From contig JADKKR010000013.1 of assembly GCA_016720395.1 (NCBI GenBank), positions 1-64,000 on the forward strand: DNA of 64,000 bases, in the 5' to 3' direction. The notes beneath the pieces are model-generated. The model searched no databases and was not told the DNA's origin. It saw only the letters and a list, made by a program, of their open reading frames with translations. Each line of letters begins with the position of its first letter. Within the stretch, counting starts at the first letter, position 1. This document shows positions 35,927 through 44,938 of the stretch, in pieces. Source of the stretch: Geobacteraceae bacterium. GTDB taxonomy: Bacteria > Desulfobacterota > Desulfuromonadia > Geobacterales > Pseudopelobacteraceae. The translations under genes and the position numbers were made by a program.

Positions 35927-36586
35927 ATGGACAACAACGGAATCATCGCCAGGGAAGGGTATCCTTTCATTGCATATTCAGTCGGATTGACCGCTCTTCT
36001 GACTCTTTCCGCCTGGAAACTGCACGCTGCGGTTCTGGCTGTCCCCGCCTCGATCTCTTTTCTCCTGACCATCTTTGTGATCTCTTTTTTCCGCAATCCC
36101 GAGCGCACGCCGCCGGGTGACGCAACGGCGGTTGTCGCACCGGCCGATGGTACGGTTATCGTGGTGGAACGCGCAAGCGAAACACCTCTGGGTTGCGAAG
36201 CCCTCAAAATCAGCATCTTCATGTCGGTCTTCAATGTGCATGTCAACCGCGCTCCGCTGGACGGCACGGTCATCGGCATCGACTATCAACCGGGGCGGTT
36301 TCTTGATGCCAGGGATGGACGCGCCTCGAGTGAAAACGAGCGCAACGGGGTCGTGCTGGAAACTGCTGCCGGTGTGCGGATAGCATTCGTTCAGATCGCC
36401 GGCCTGATTGCGCGGCGGATCATCTGTTATCCCGGGGTGGGGGATGTGTTGCAGCGTGGAACGCGGTATGGCCTGATCCGCTTCGGGTCGCGCGTGGATG
36501 TCTACCTGCCTGTTGACGTAGAACCGCTGGTGAAGCTGGGTGACACAACGACCGCCGGCGAGACGGTTTTAGGGCGGCTCGCATGA
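35927..36586 (+). CDS. psd: Phosphatidylserine decarboxylase proenzyme
   Basis: This 219-residue membrane-associated proenzyme is of the short bacterial type. It has hydrophobic helices at about 18-55, SFFRNPERTPP, SPVDG-equivalent VAPADGTV, and FMSVFNVHVNRAP. The self-cleavage site GS lies in LIRFGSRVDVY, which would yield a pyruvoyl-bearing alpha subunit of about 30 residues. It makes phosphatidylethanolamine from the product of pssA, whose gene starts 16 bases downstream. The ribosome site is weak. Confidence 0.95.
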   Translation: MDNNGIIAREGYPFIAYSVGLTALLTLSAWKLHAAVLAVPASISFLLTIFVISFFRNPERTPPGDATAVVAPADGTVIVVERASETPLGCEALKISIFMSVFNVHVNRAPLDGTVIGIDYQPGRFLDARDGRASSENERNGVVLETAAGVRIAFVQIAGLIARRIICYPGVGDVLQRGTRYGLIRFGSRVDVYLPVDVEPLVKLGDTTTAGETVLGRLA

Positions 36587-36602
36587 GTGGAGAAGCTATC
36601 CT

Positions 36603-37406
36603 ATGAACACCGATGTGCAGGAAAAACAGGTCGAGAAGACGGAGAGCATCAAGCGGGGAATCTATATCCTGCCCAACCTGGTGACCACCGGGAGCCTCTT
36701 TGCCGGGTTCTACAGCCTGGTTTCGACCCTGAACGGCAACTACAGCGCTGCCGCCATCTGGATATTCATCTCTGCCGTCTGTGACGGACTGGACGGCAAG
36801 GTTGCCCGCATGACCGGCACCACCAGCAAATTCGGGGTGGAGTATGACTCCCTCGCTGACCTGGTTGCCTTTGGTGTGACGCCGGGTTTGATGATGTATG
36901 CCTGGGCGCTCAAACCATTCGGCCGGCTCGGCTGGCTGGCGGCCTTCCTGTTTGTCGTCTGCGGTGCACTGCGCCTGGCACGCTTCAATGTTCAGGTGAA
37001 TACCGTTGAGAGCAAGCGTTTCGTGGGGCTGCCGATCCCGGCTGCCGCCAGTATGGTCGCTTCGACGGTACTGTTGTTCCATCATTTCGGCTGGCCCAGT
37101 TCTTTCAAGCGCCTGGCAATCATTGCTTTGATCTATCTGCTGGCCTTCCTGATGGTCTCAAATTTCCGCTATTATTCTTTCAAGGACCCGGCGCTGATCA
37201 GGCGTCAGCCATTTGGTTTCCTGCTGCTTGCGGTTGTCCTTCTGATTGTCGTTGCAGCTGAACCGATCGTGATGACCTTTGCAATCATGCTGATCTATAC
37301 CCTGTCAGGGCCTGTCGGTTTCGTACTGACATGGCCGCGTCGCCGCCGTCTTGAGAAGGCGGTCCACAAGGTGCATGAAGCGGTTCATCGTGAAGGGGAA
37401 TCGTGA
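36603..37406 (+). CDS. pssA: CDP-diacylglycerol-serine O-phosphatidyltransferase
   Basis: This 267-residue integral membrane enzyme makes phosphatidylserine from CDP-diacylglycerol and serine. The CDP-alcohol transferase signature is complete: DGLDGKVARMTGTTSKFGVE and YDSLAD, with about eight hydrophobic segments around it. The C-terminal end is basic (TWPRRRRLEKAVHKVHEAV). It works directly with psd upstream in the same operon. Confidence 0.95.
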   Translation: MNTDVQEKQVEKTESIKRGIYILPNLVTTGSLFAGFYSLVSTLNGNYSAAAIWIFISAVCDGLDGKVARMTGTTSKFGVEYDSLADLVAFGVTPGLMMYAWALKPFGRLGWLAAFLFVVCGALRLARFNVQVNTVESKRFVGLPIPAAASMVASTVLLFHHFGWPSSFKRLAIIALIYLLAFLMVSNFRYYSFKDPALIRRQPFGFLLLAVVLLIVVAAEPIVMTFAIMLIYTLSGPVGFVLTWPRRRRLEKAVHKVHEAVHREGES

Positions 37407-37429
37407 CGGTCTGCTTCGTCGGGCGGTGT

Positions 37430-37900
37430 TCAGTGGATATCGTACAGTTTGGCAGATATACCTGCGGGAGTGATCTCCAGTAGAGCGAAGGACTTCAGAT
37501 GAGCGGTTCGCATGAGTGTCCCGGGATTAACGGCCAGGATTCCTGAAAGGGTGGTAACCGTTGCACGGTGAGTATGCCCGAACAAGACGGCGTCAACCCC
37601 CGCCTCTCTGGCTCGTTTTTCAAGCATGCCCAGCCCGTTCTTGACCCCGCAGGCATCTCCGTGCATCAGCAACAGTTTCTTCCCTTCGCGTTCCAGCACT
37701 AATTCACGCGGTGAAGCAGAACCGATATCGCAGTTCCCGGCGACCTTGATGACCGGGACATCCAGGGCATGCGCAAGGATTTCTGCATCGTCGCAAACGT
37801 CACCGAGATGGATCAGTTCGTCAAAGCTGTCGGTCTGCTCGCAGGCCTGCAGGGCCAGTGGCAGATTGCCGTGGGTATCGGACATGACGAGGATACGCAT
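37430..37900 (-). CDS. YfcE/MJ0936-family metallophosphodiesterase
   Basis: This 156-residue calcineurin-like phosphoesterase shows the metal motifs MSDTHGNL, HLGDVCDDAE, VAGNCDIG, MHGDACG and FGHTHRA. It is of the YfcE/MJ0936 type, which hydrolyses phosphodiesters in vitro; the natural substrate is unknown. It is convergent with pssA and divergent from sppA. The ribosome site before the ATG is weak. Confidence 0.9.
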   Translation of the reverse strand: MRILVMSDTHGNLPLALQACEQTDSFDELIHLGDVCDDAEILAHALDVPVIKVAGNCDIGSASPRELVLEREGKKLLLMHGDACGVKNGLGMLEKRAREAGVDAVLFGHTHRATVTTLSGILAVNPGTLMRTAHLKSFALLEITPAGISAKLYDIH

Positions 37901-37963
37901 GCGCCTACTGTAGCAGATTATGTTTTTAATGAAAATTAAATTGATATATTCCGGTGCTCAGAC

Positions 37964-38848
37964 ATGTCAAAAAAAACAGTCATACTCGCTGCAATAATCG
38001 TTGTGTTCCTCGGACTTCTCTTTATCGGCTGCGTCTTTATCGCCAGGGCGCTGCTGGGGGCGGGAGAACGGCAATTTGTCGAAAAACCGGGCATCGGGCT
38101 GGTTGAGGTTAAAGGGATGATCCTGGATTCACGGGAGACCGTCCGCCAGTTGCGTCATTTTCTCAAGAAAGACGACATCAAGGCTGTGGTACTGAGGGTC
38201 GACTCTCCGGGCGGTGTGGTGGCACCTTCGCAGGAGATCTACGATGAAGTCAGGAAGTTTGCCGCCAAAAAGAAGATCGTTGTCTCCATGGGCAGCCTGG
38301 CAGCATCGGGAGGGTATTACATTTCTGCCCCGGCAACCCTGATCTATGCCAATCCCGGCACGATTACCGCCAGCATCGGTGTTATCATCAAGCTTTCCAA
38401 CATCGAGGCCCTGATGGACAAGATCGGCATCAAGTCCACTGTTGTCAAAACCGGTAAATTCAAGGACTCCGGATCGCCGGTCCGGGAACTGACGGAAGAG
38501 GACCGGGCCATGTTCCAGTCGGTGATCGACAGTACCCACAACCAGTTTGTCAAGGCGGTCGCCAGCGGGCGTAAGCTGTCTGAGGACGAGGTGCGCAGGA
38601 TAGCCGACGGCCGGGTGCTTTCAGGTGAACAGGCCCTGGCCCTCAAGCTGGTGGATCGTCTGGGTACGCTACAGGATGCCATCGAAGAGGCCGGCCGACT
38701 GGCCGGGATAAAGGGGGAGCCGGAGGTGATCCTGCCGCCCAAGAAGAAGCTCAATTATCTGGATCTGCTCTCGGGCGGCATGGAGGAATCGTTTGAAGGC
38801 GCGCTCAGCAGGGTCGGACAGAGGGGCATGCAGTTGATGTACGAGTAA
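37964..38848 (+). CDS. sppA: Signal peptide peptidase SppA (short form)
   Basis: This 294-residue membrane-anchored serine peptidase has one N-terminal helix (ILAAIIVVFLGLLFIGCVFIA). The catalytic Ser is at about 115 in MGSLAASGGYY, and the general-base Lys is in GKFKDSGSPVR (about 167). DSPGGVVAPSQEIY forms the oxyanion region. It degrades cleaved signal peptides in the inner membrane. It is transcribed away from the phosphodiesterase gene. Confidence 0.93.
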   Translation: MSKKTVILAAIIVVFLGLLFIGCVFIARALLGAGERQFVEKPGIGLVEVKGMILDSRETVRQLRHFLKKDDIKAVVLRVDSPGGVVAPSQEIYDEVRKFAAKKKIVVSMGSLAASGGYYISAPATLIYANPGTITASIGVIIKLSNIEALMDKIGIKSTVVKTGKFKDSGSPVRELTEEDRAMFQSVIDSTHNQFVKAVASGRKLSEDEVRRIADGRVLSGEQALALKLVDRLGTLQDAIEEAGRLAGIKGEPEVILPPKKKLNYLDLLSGGMEESFEGALSRVGQRGMQLMYE

Positions 38849-38880
38849 GGGGTGACAACCCGCCCCAGACAATAAACGGC

Positions 38881-39933
38881 TTATTTCTTCCTGCGAAGCT
38901 TTCTGTGGGCGTCCAGCAGGATACGCTCCGTAGTTGCCCAGTCGATACAGGCGTCAGTAATCGAGACGCCATATTTCAGATGGTTGCGGTCTGCAGCTAT
39001 CTTCTGGTTCCCGGCCTCGATGTTGCTCTCGATCATCACGCCGGATAGGGAGCTGTTGCCGTCCACCACCTGCTGGACGACGCTCTCCAGTACTTCGGGC
39101 TGTTTCTGGTAATCCTTGTTGGAATTCCCGTGGCTGCAATCGACCATGATCGTCGGAAAGAGCCCGTTCTTCTTCAGGCTTTCTTCCGTGTGGGTGATGT
39201 CTTCCGGATGGTAGTTGACTTTACGCGAACCGCCTCTCAGGACGATGTGCACATCAGGGTTGCCGGTGGTCTGGATGATGGAGGTACGCCCCTCGCGGTT
39301 GATGCCCAGGAAGCTGTGGGGATGCTGGGCAGCCTTCATGGCGTCCATGGCGACCTGCAGGTTCCCGTCGGTGCCGTTCTTGAAGCCGACCGGGAAGGAG
39401 AGGCCGCTGGACATCTCGCGGTGGGTCTGGGATTCGGTGGTGCGTGCGCCGATAGCCCCCCAGCTGATCATGTCGGCTACATATTCAGGTGTAATCGGAT
39501 CAAGCATCTCGTTGGCAACCGGCACCTCAAGCTCGGTCAGCCTGAGAAGCAGGCCCCTGGCGATGCCCAGCCCTTTTGATATGAGATGGCTGCCGTTCAT
39601 GTCGGGGTCGTTGATCAACCCCTTCCAGCCGACGGTGGTGCGCGGTTTTTCAAAGTAGACCCGCATGACCAGCATGAGCTGATCGTCCACGCGGCGGGCG
39701 AGGGCGGACAAACGCCTGGCATAGTCAACGGCAGCGTCCGTGTCGTGGATGGAGCAGGGGCCGACAACGACCATCAGGCGGCGGTCACGTCGCTGGAGGA
39801 TATCTTTCAGGCACTGGCGGCTCTTGTTGACAAACCCGGCATGAGCTGGGGAAAGCGGAAAGACCTGACGCAGGTCGGCCGGTGCAATGATGGGGGTGAT
39901 GCCGGTGATTTTAAGGTTGTTGGTCTTGATCAT
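38881..39933 (-). CDS. 3-deoxy-7-phosphoheptulonate (DAHP) synthase, class I
   Basis: This 350-residue enzyme is of the AroF/G/H type and condenses phosphoenolpyruvate with erythrose 4-phosphate, the first step of the shikimate pathway. Visible motifs are VVVGPCSIHD, YFEKPRTTVGWKGLINDPD, GARTTESQTHREMSSGLS, the KNGTDG loop and DCSHGNSNKDY. Which aromatic amino acid inhibits it cannot be read. GGGAGAGTACCTGAG precedes the ATG. It faces away from gmhB with a clear promoter at 39966-39995. Confidence 0.95.
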   Translation of the reverse strand: MIKTNNLKITGITPIIAPADLRQVFPLSPAHAGFVNKSRQCLKDILQRRDRRLMVVVGPCSIHDTDAAVDYARRLSALARRVDDQLMLVMRVYFEKPRTTVGWKGLINDPDMNGSHLISKGLGIARGLLLRLTELEVPVANEMLDPITPEYVADMISWGAIGARTTESQTHREMSSGLSFPVGFKNGTDGNLQVAMDAMKAAQHPHSFLGINREGRTSIIQTTGNPDVHIVLRGGSRKVNYHPEDITHTEESLKKNGLFPTIMVDCSHGNSNKDYQKQPEVLESVVQQVVDGNSSLSGVMIESNIEAGNQKIAADRNHLKYGVSITDACIDWATTERILLDAHRKLRRKK

Positions 39934-39965
39934 CTCAGGTACTCTCCCGATATGGTGAATGTGCT

Positions 39966-39995
39966 GTTATAGAGCCTGCGTGCGGCCAATGTCAA
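39966..39995 (-). promoter_or_regulatory. Promoter of the DAHP synthase gene
   Basis: On the minus strand TTGACA (39995-39990) and TATAAC (39971-39966) are separated by 18 bases, placing the start point about 25 bases before the ATG at 39933. Confidence 0.65.
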
Positions 39996-40135
39996 CCAAA
40001 CTCTGGTTTTTGCTCAACCAAATCAGCATGTTGAATTTTATCATTCGTAAGTTTAGCAGGTTAGCGGTTATGTCCGGAGTTTCAGGACCTGATCGCGTGA
40101 ATGCAGAGCCGGTATATCCGGGCGGGGGATCGGCC

Positions 40136-40687
40136 ATGAAGCGGGCTGTGTTTATTGATCGTGACGGTACGATCAACGAGGAAAAGGATTACCTCTTCCG
40201 TACGGACGACTTTACCTTTATTCCGGGCGCTCCCCGGGCGATACGGCTTCTGAATGAAGCCGGTTTCCTGGTGGTTGTCGTCACCAACCAGTCCGGTGTG
40301 GCCCGGGGATACTACACCGAAGAGGACGTGCATCTGCTCCACCGTCATATCGCATCACAGCTGGATCAGCATGGTGCCCGGGTGGATGCCTGGTATTACT
40401 GCCCGCATCATCCTTCGGGCCGCGGAAGTTACGCGCTCCCCTGTCGCTGTCGAAAGCCATTGCCCGGAATGCTTCTGGAGGCAGCCGGTCGTTTTGATAT
40501 CGACCTGGAATCATCGGTCATGATCGGTGATAAGCTGGTGGATGTGGAGGCCGGTGCCGCGGCCGGTTGCCGGTCTATTCTGGTACGCACCGGCTATGGT
40601 TCAGATGAAGAGCAGCGATGCCGCAGCGGCATCGAAATCTATGATGATCTGCTGCAGGCTGCGGAAAGCCTGTTACGGCCGGAATGA
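40136..40687 (+). CDS. gmhB: D-glycero-D-manno-heptose 1,7-bisphosphate 7-phosphatase
   Basis: The start at 40136 (MKRAVFIDRDGTINEE) fits the family and follows GGGGGATCGGCC. The 183-residue HAD phosphatase has catalytic Asp8 and Asp10, VVVTNQSGVARGYY and GDKLVDVEAG. Its Cys/His zinc loop (YYCPHHPSGRG, LPCRCRKP) marks GmhB. It acts in ADP-heptose synthesis for the lipopolysaccharide core. rfbA follows after a promoter. Confidence 0.92.
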   Translation: MKRAVFIDRDGTINEEKDYLFRTDDFTFIPGAPRAIRLLNEAGFLVVVVTNQSGVARGYYTEEDVHLLHRHIASQLDQHGARVDAWYYCPHHPSGRGSYALPCRCRKPLPGMLLEAAGRFDIDLESSVMIGDKLVDVEAGAAAGCRSILVRTGYGSDEEQRCRSGIEIYDDLLQAAESLLRPE

Positions 40688-40693
40688 TGTCGT

Positions 40694-40722
40694 TTGACAG
40701 CCTGCCGGCAGGCGTGTAGAGT
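40694..40722 (+). promoter_or_regulatory. Promoter upstream of rfbA with palindromic spacer
   Basis: TTGACA (40694-40699) and TAGAGT (40717-40722) have a 17-base spacer that begins with the palindrome GCCTGCCGGCAGGC (40700-40713). The palindrome could instead be a terminator stem of gmhB. Confidence 0.5.
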
Positions 40723-40763
40723 TTCACCGTTATACCAATTATTCTGAAAGGATGTCTCCGATC

Positions 40764-41660
40764 ATGACACAACCAGTACGCAAAGGCATCATCCTGGCCG
40801 GCGGAGCCGGAAGCCGGCTGTATCCGCTGACGCTGGTCGCCAGTAAACAGCTGCAGCCGGTCTATGACAAGCCGATGATCTACTACCCGCTGGCAACCCT
40901 CATGACGGCCGGTATCAGCGATATACTGCTGATCTCCACACCCCATGATACGCCCCGGTTCCAGTCTCTGCTGGGGGACGGCTCGCGTTGGGGTATCAAG
41001 CTGTCCTACAAGGTTCAGCCTGAACCCAAGGGAATCGCCCAGGCTTTTCTGGTCGGTGAGGAGTTTATTGACAATCAGCCGGTCTGCCTGATCCTGGGGG
41101 ACAATATCTTCTACGGTAAGATGAACCTTGATCGCATCGTGGCTGATTTTCAGGGCGGTGCCCGCATATTCGGCTACCCGGTGCATGACCCGGAGCGCTA
41201 CGGAGTGGTGGAGTTCAATGCTGACGGAACGGTGCTCAGTATCGAGGAGAAGCCGAAACGTCCCAGGTCCAATTATGCCGTACCGGGACTGTACCTGTAT
41301 GATGCGGATGTGGTCAGGACCGCCAGGTCGATTGCACCCTCTCCGCGTGGCGAGCTGGAGATTACGGATGTAAACCTGGATTATCTGAGGCGCGGGGCGC
41401 TGACGGTCGAACGCCTGGGCCGGGGTATTGCCTGGCTGGATACCGGTACCCACAAAAGCCTGCTGGAAGCCAGCAACTACATCGAGATCATCGAGTCCCG
41501 TCAGGGGATGAAGATCGCCTGCCTGGAGGAGATCGCCCTGAGACGCGGCTTTATCGATTGCGACCGGATGCTGCAGGTTATCGAAGAGACCCCCGCATCA
41601 CCCTATCGTGAGTATCTGAAACAGGTGTACGAAGAAACGGAGCTCTGCGGGGTTCACTGA
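40764..41660 (+). CDS. rfbA: Glucose-1-phosphate thymidylyltransferase
   Basis: This nucleotidyltransferase of about 298 residues makes dTDP-glucose, the first step to dTDP-rhamnose. It has the GIILAGGAGSRLYPLT signature, the KQLQPVYDKPMIYYPLATLM segment, LILGDNIFYG and GIAWLDTGTHKSLLEA. Either ATG 40752 or 40764 may be used; 40764 leaves more room after AAAGGA. It lies between gmhB and mreC, so surface polysaccharide and cell-shape genes are adjacent. No other rfb genes are in the window. Confidence 0.95.
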   Translation: MTQPVRKGIILAGGAGSRLYPLTLVASKQLQPVYDKPMIYYPLATLMTAGISDILLISTPHDTPRFQSLLGDGSRWGIKLSYKVQPEPKGIAQAFLVGEEFIDNQPVCLILGDNIFYGKMNLDRIVADFQGGARIFGYPVHDPERYGVVEFNADGTVLSIEEKPKRPRSNYAVPGLYLYDADVVRTARSIAPSPRGELEITDVNLDYLRRGALTVERLGRGIAWLDTGTHKSLLEASNYIEIIESRQGMKIACLEEIALRRGFIDCDRMLQVIEETPASPYREYLKQVYEETELCGVH

Positions 41661-41716
41661 CCGTGCCACGGGTTGTGCTGTGTGCACCCCTGGCTGTGGA
41701 TGCATGGTAAAACACT

Positions 41717-42538
41717 ATGGAATTCTTTAAAAAATTCGCCCTTGTACTCCTGGCCGGCGCCGGGGTGCTGGCGGCATTGATTTTCTATTCGCTCAATATA
41801 CCCCACAAGCGCAGCGCCAATATCGTCGAACGCGGTGTGATGACGGTGGTTGCACCGGTGATGAAGCCTGCGGCACGGGTGAGCGGTTTCGTAGAAGATA
41901 CCTGGGATAATTACCTCAATCTGGTAGGAGTCCGCCAGGAAAACCTGCGCATGCGGGAAGTGGTCAAAGGGCTGAATGCGCGTCTTGTGGCAGCCGGCGA
42001 AACGGAACTGCTCAAGCAGAGGCTGGAAAAGCTTCTGGTTATGAAGAACACCGTCAAGGCACCTGTTCTGGCTGCCTCGGTAATTGGCGAAGATCTGAGT
42101 TCATGGTTCAGAACCCTGGTTATCGACCAGGGAAGTTCCAGCGGCATCATTGAAGGGATGTCTGTGGTAGCGGCGGACGGTGTCGTCGGCCAGATCGTCA
42201 AGGTGGCTCCTGCCACATCACGGGTCCTGCTGCTGACGGACCATACCAGCGGTATTGCAGCCACCATTCAGCGCTCCCGGGCCCGGGGAGTCGTAAAAGG
42301 CAAGAGTGACGGTCTCTGCTCGCTGGAATTCACCACCCGCGAGGAGGATGTCAAGGTCGGTGATATGGTGATCACATCCGGTATCGGTGGAGTGTTTCTC
42401 AAGGGGATACCCATCGGCGAAGTGACCATGGTGAAGCGCGGCGAGTACGGAATCTTCCAGACGGTTACCATTCGGCCGATCGTTACTATCTCACACCTGG
42501 AAGAGGTTCTGGTTGTGATGAGGCAGCCGTATGATTAG
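41717..42538 (+). CDS. mreC: Rod shape-determining protein MreC
   Basis: This 273-residue periplasmic protein has one N-terminal membrane helix (VLLAGAGVLAALIFYSLN), a coiled coil (about 68-110) and the two-barrel MreC domain (VIGEDLSSWFRTLVIDQGSS, GVVGQIVKVAPATSRVLLLTD). It links the MreB filament to the wall synthases. Its stop overlaps mreD by eight bases. No mreB gene lies upstream here; rfbA does. Confidence 0.95.
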   Translation: MEFFKKFALVLLAGAGVLAALIFYSLNIPHKRSANIVERGVMTVVAPVMKPAARVSGFVEDTWDNYLNLVGVRQENLRMREVVKGLNARLVAAGETELLKQRLEKLLVMKNTVKAPVLAASVIGEDLSSWFRTLVIDQGSSSGIIEGMSVVAADGVVGQIVKVAPATSRVLLLTDHTSGIAATIQRSRARGVVKGKSDGLCSLEFTTREEDVKVGDMVITSGIGGVFLKGIPIGEVTMVKRGEYGIFQTVTIRPIVTISHLEEVLVVMRQPYD

Positions 42539-43019
42539 GAATGGTGTGGCGCTCGTCGCCCTGGTCCTGGCGGTGGTGCTGCAGAGCTCGATACTGCCGG
42601 TACACGTGGCGGCCCCCTTCAAGCCGGATCTGCTTCTGGTCGCCATGGTCTTCGTGGCGCTGCGCGGCCCCGTTGTCCCCGGCGCGCTCCTGGCATGGGG
42701 TGTGGGGATGATAAAGGACGTTTTCAGCGGCCTTTATCTGGGTTTGAATGCCTTTTCCTTTCTGATTATCTTTCTCGTGATTACAAGTATCTCGGATCTT
42801 CTCTACGCTGAGAGCGGTGAACTGTATGTCGTCACGGTAAGCGCCGCTACATTGGCCTGCGTGACCATTAATCTGATCCTGCTGCTCATGCTGACCTCCA
42901 CCCCCGGCATCGGGTATTCCATGACTGCCGGTCTCCTGCCGCATCTCCTCTCCAACGCCTTTGCCGCATCACTTGTCACGCTCCTGCCGGTATTCTCATC
43001 TCCTCAGGAAGTGCTATGA
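42531..43019 (+). CDS. mreD: Rod shape-determining protein MreD
   Basis: This 162-residue polytopic membrane protein has about five hydrophobic segments and the conserved FKPDLLLVAMVFVAL start region and WGVGMIKDVFSGLYLGLNAF. It is part of the elongasome with MreC, PBP2 and RodA. The ATG overlaps the mreC stop and its own stop overlaps mrdA by ATGA, so the operon is tightly coupled. Confidence 0.92.
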   Translation: MIRNGVALVALVLAVVLQSSILPVHVAAPFKPDLLLVAMVFVALRGPVVPGALLAWGVGMIKDVFSGLYLGLNAFSFLIIFLVITSISDLLYAESGELYVVTVSAATLACVTINLILLLMLTSTPGIGYSMTAGLLPHLLSNAFAASLVTLLPVFSSPQEVL

Positions 43020-44938
43020 AGGGGCAGCGCTTTGTTCGCGAGGTGATGGAGTCCAAGCAGCGAATTCTGGTCATCTCATTTGTGGTCGGTGCGATATTCT
43101 TCGTTCTGCTGCTGCGCCTGTGGCACCTGCAGATTCTCAGTTCTGAGGATTATCGCAGCATGTCCGAAAACAATCGCCTTCGTTTCGTCCCGGTGGCGGC
43201 ATCCCGCGGCGCCATCATGGACCGCACCGGCAAGGTGCTGGTCAGCAACCGCCCTTCGTTCAGCCTGGCAGTGATTCCCCAGGAGGTCAAAGACAAGGAC
43301 AGCCTCTTCGACCGCCTTGCCCGGCTGCTGGGACTCGACCGGTCGGAGATGGATGAACGCTGGAATAAAGTCAAGGGGCGGGCCAAATACTACCCGGTGG
43401 TGCTGGCATCGAACATAAGCCGTGACCAGGTCGAGATCATCGAAGAGAACCGCCTGCGCCTGCCGGGCGTCGAAATTGAAATGAAGCCGGTCCGGGAATA
43501 TTCCAGCACTATCCTGGCGGCGCATCTGCTGGGCTATATCGGTGAAATCTCCGATGACGAGATGGATAAAAATGGCTACGAGGAATACAATCCCGGGGAT
43601 TATGTCGGCAAGAACGGTATCGAGCGGAGCTGGGAAGCTGAGCTGCATGGTAATGACGGTGGGCGGCAGTTGGAGGTGGATGCACGCGGCCGGGTTCTAC
43701 GGACAATCTCCGAGACCTATCCGACGGTGGGCAACAGTGTCGTGCTGACCATTGATGCAGCCGTTCAGAAGCAGGCTGAAAAGGCTTTCGGAGACCAGGC
43801 CGGGGCCGCCGTCGCGCTGGATGTCAACAGCGGAGAAGTGCTGGCCTTCGTCAGTAATCCGGCGTTCGACCCGTCCCTGTTCAGTGGCAAGCTTCCGGCT
43901 GATGTATGGAAATCATATCTGGACGACAAACGTCACCCCCTTGAGAATAAGGCCTTGACCGGCCAGTACCCTCCGGGATCGACCTTCAAGGTCATCACCG
44001 CCCTTGCAGGGCTTGAAAATGGCCAGATCAGTGATTCCACGACGGTGAATTGCAGCGGTTCCTACGAACTGGGCGACTCAACCTTCAAATGCTGGAACAA
44101 GCGCGGTCATGGCACGACCAGCCTGAGAAAGTCGCTGAGAGAGTCATGCGACGTTTATTATTACCAGCTGGGTGAACGCCTGGGGGTGGATCTGATCGCC
44201 AAGACCGCCCAGAAATTCCTGCTGGGTATGCCGCTGGGCATCGGCCTGAATAATGAGAAGCCCGGATTGATTCCGACGGCGGAATGGAAACAGAAGCGGT
44301 TCGGCAAGCGCTGGTATCACGGAGAGACTCTGCCGGTTTCCATCGGACAGGGATATGTCCTGATGACGCCCATCCAGATGGCCTCGATGATTGCCACGGT
44401 GGCCAACGAAGGAACCGTCTACCGGCCGTTTCTTGTCAAGCGGATTGTCGATACCGATGGCCGGCCGCTGAAAGAATTCAAGCCGGAGATTATCGGCCGG
44501 ACCGGGATCTCTGCCGACAAATTCCGCCTGGTGAAGCAGGGCCTGTTTGCCGTAGTCAACGAACCGGGTGGCACCGGTGCCATGGCCAGGCTGTACGACG
44601 TGCGTGTCGCCGGCAAAACCGGCACGTCTCAGGTGGTCAAGCTGCGCGACAGCAAGCGGGGGACACCCTACCAGTTCCGTGACCATGCCCTGTTTGTAGC
44701 CTTTGCCCCCTATGATAAACCGGAAATAGCCGTTGCTGTGGTAGTGGAGCATGGCGAGCATGGCGGTGGTGCGGCGGCTCCGATCGCCGGAAGGATCCTC
44801 CGGGCATATTTCGACGGCAAAAAGCCGGTTCAGAAACCGTCGGAGAAATCGAACGTTACTGATGAAGAGGAAGATGCCGAGGAAATCAGCCCCTCGATAA
44901 AAGAGCCGCGTGCAAGCGGGGATACAGCCAATGATTGA
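43016..44938 (+). CDS. mrdA: Penicillin-binding protein 2 (peptidoglycan transpeptidase)
   Basis: This 640-residue class B PBP has an N-terminal membrane helix (LVISFVVGAIFFVLLLRLW) and a pedestal domain (SRGAIMDRTGKVLVSNRPSF). The transpeptidase motifs are YPPGSTFKVITALAG (SxxK), the SCD box in LRESCDVYYYQLG and KTGTSQ. A basic and acidic disordered tail closes it. It crosslinks the lateral wall. It is coupled to mreD and overlaps rodA by eight bases. Confidence 0.96.
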   Translation: MKGQRFVREVMESKQRILVISFVVGAIFFVLLLRLWHLQILSSEDYRSMSENNRLRFVPVAASRGAIMDRTGKVLVSNRPSFSLAVIPQEVKDKDSLFDRLARLLGLDRSEMDERWNKVKGRAKYYPVVLASNISRDQVEIIEENRLRLPGVEIEMKPVREYSSTILAAHLLGYIGEISDDEMDKNGYEEYNPGDYVGKNGIERSWEAELHGNDGGRQLEVDARGRVLRTISETYPTVGNSVVLTIDAAVQKQAEKAFGDQAGAAVALDVNSGEVLAFVSNPAFDPSLFSGKLPADVWKSYLDDKRHPLENKALTGQYPPGSTFKVITALAGLENGQISDSTTVNCSGSYELGDSTFKCWNKRGHGTTSLRKSLRESCDVYYYQLGERLGVDLIAKTAQKFLLGMPLGIGLNNEKPGLIPTAEWKQKRFGKRWYHGETLPVSIGQGYVLMTPIQMASMIATVANEGTVYRPFLVKRIVDTDGRPLKEFKPEIIGRTGISADKFRLVKQGLFAVVNEPGGTGAMARLYDVRVAGKTGTSQVVKLRDSKRGTPYQFRDHALFVAFAPYDKPEIAVAVVVEHGEHGGGAAAPIAGRILRAYFDGKKPVQKPSEKSNVTDEEEDAEEISPSIKEPRASGDTAND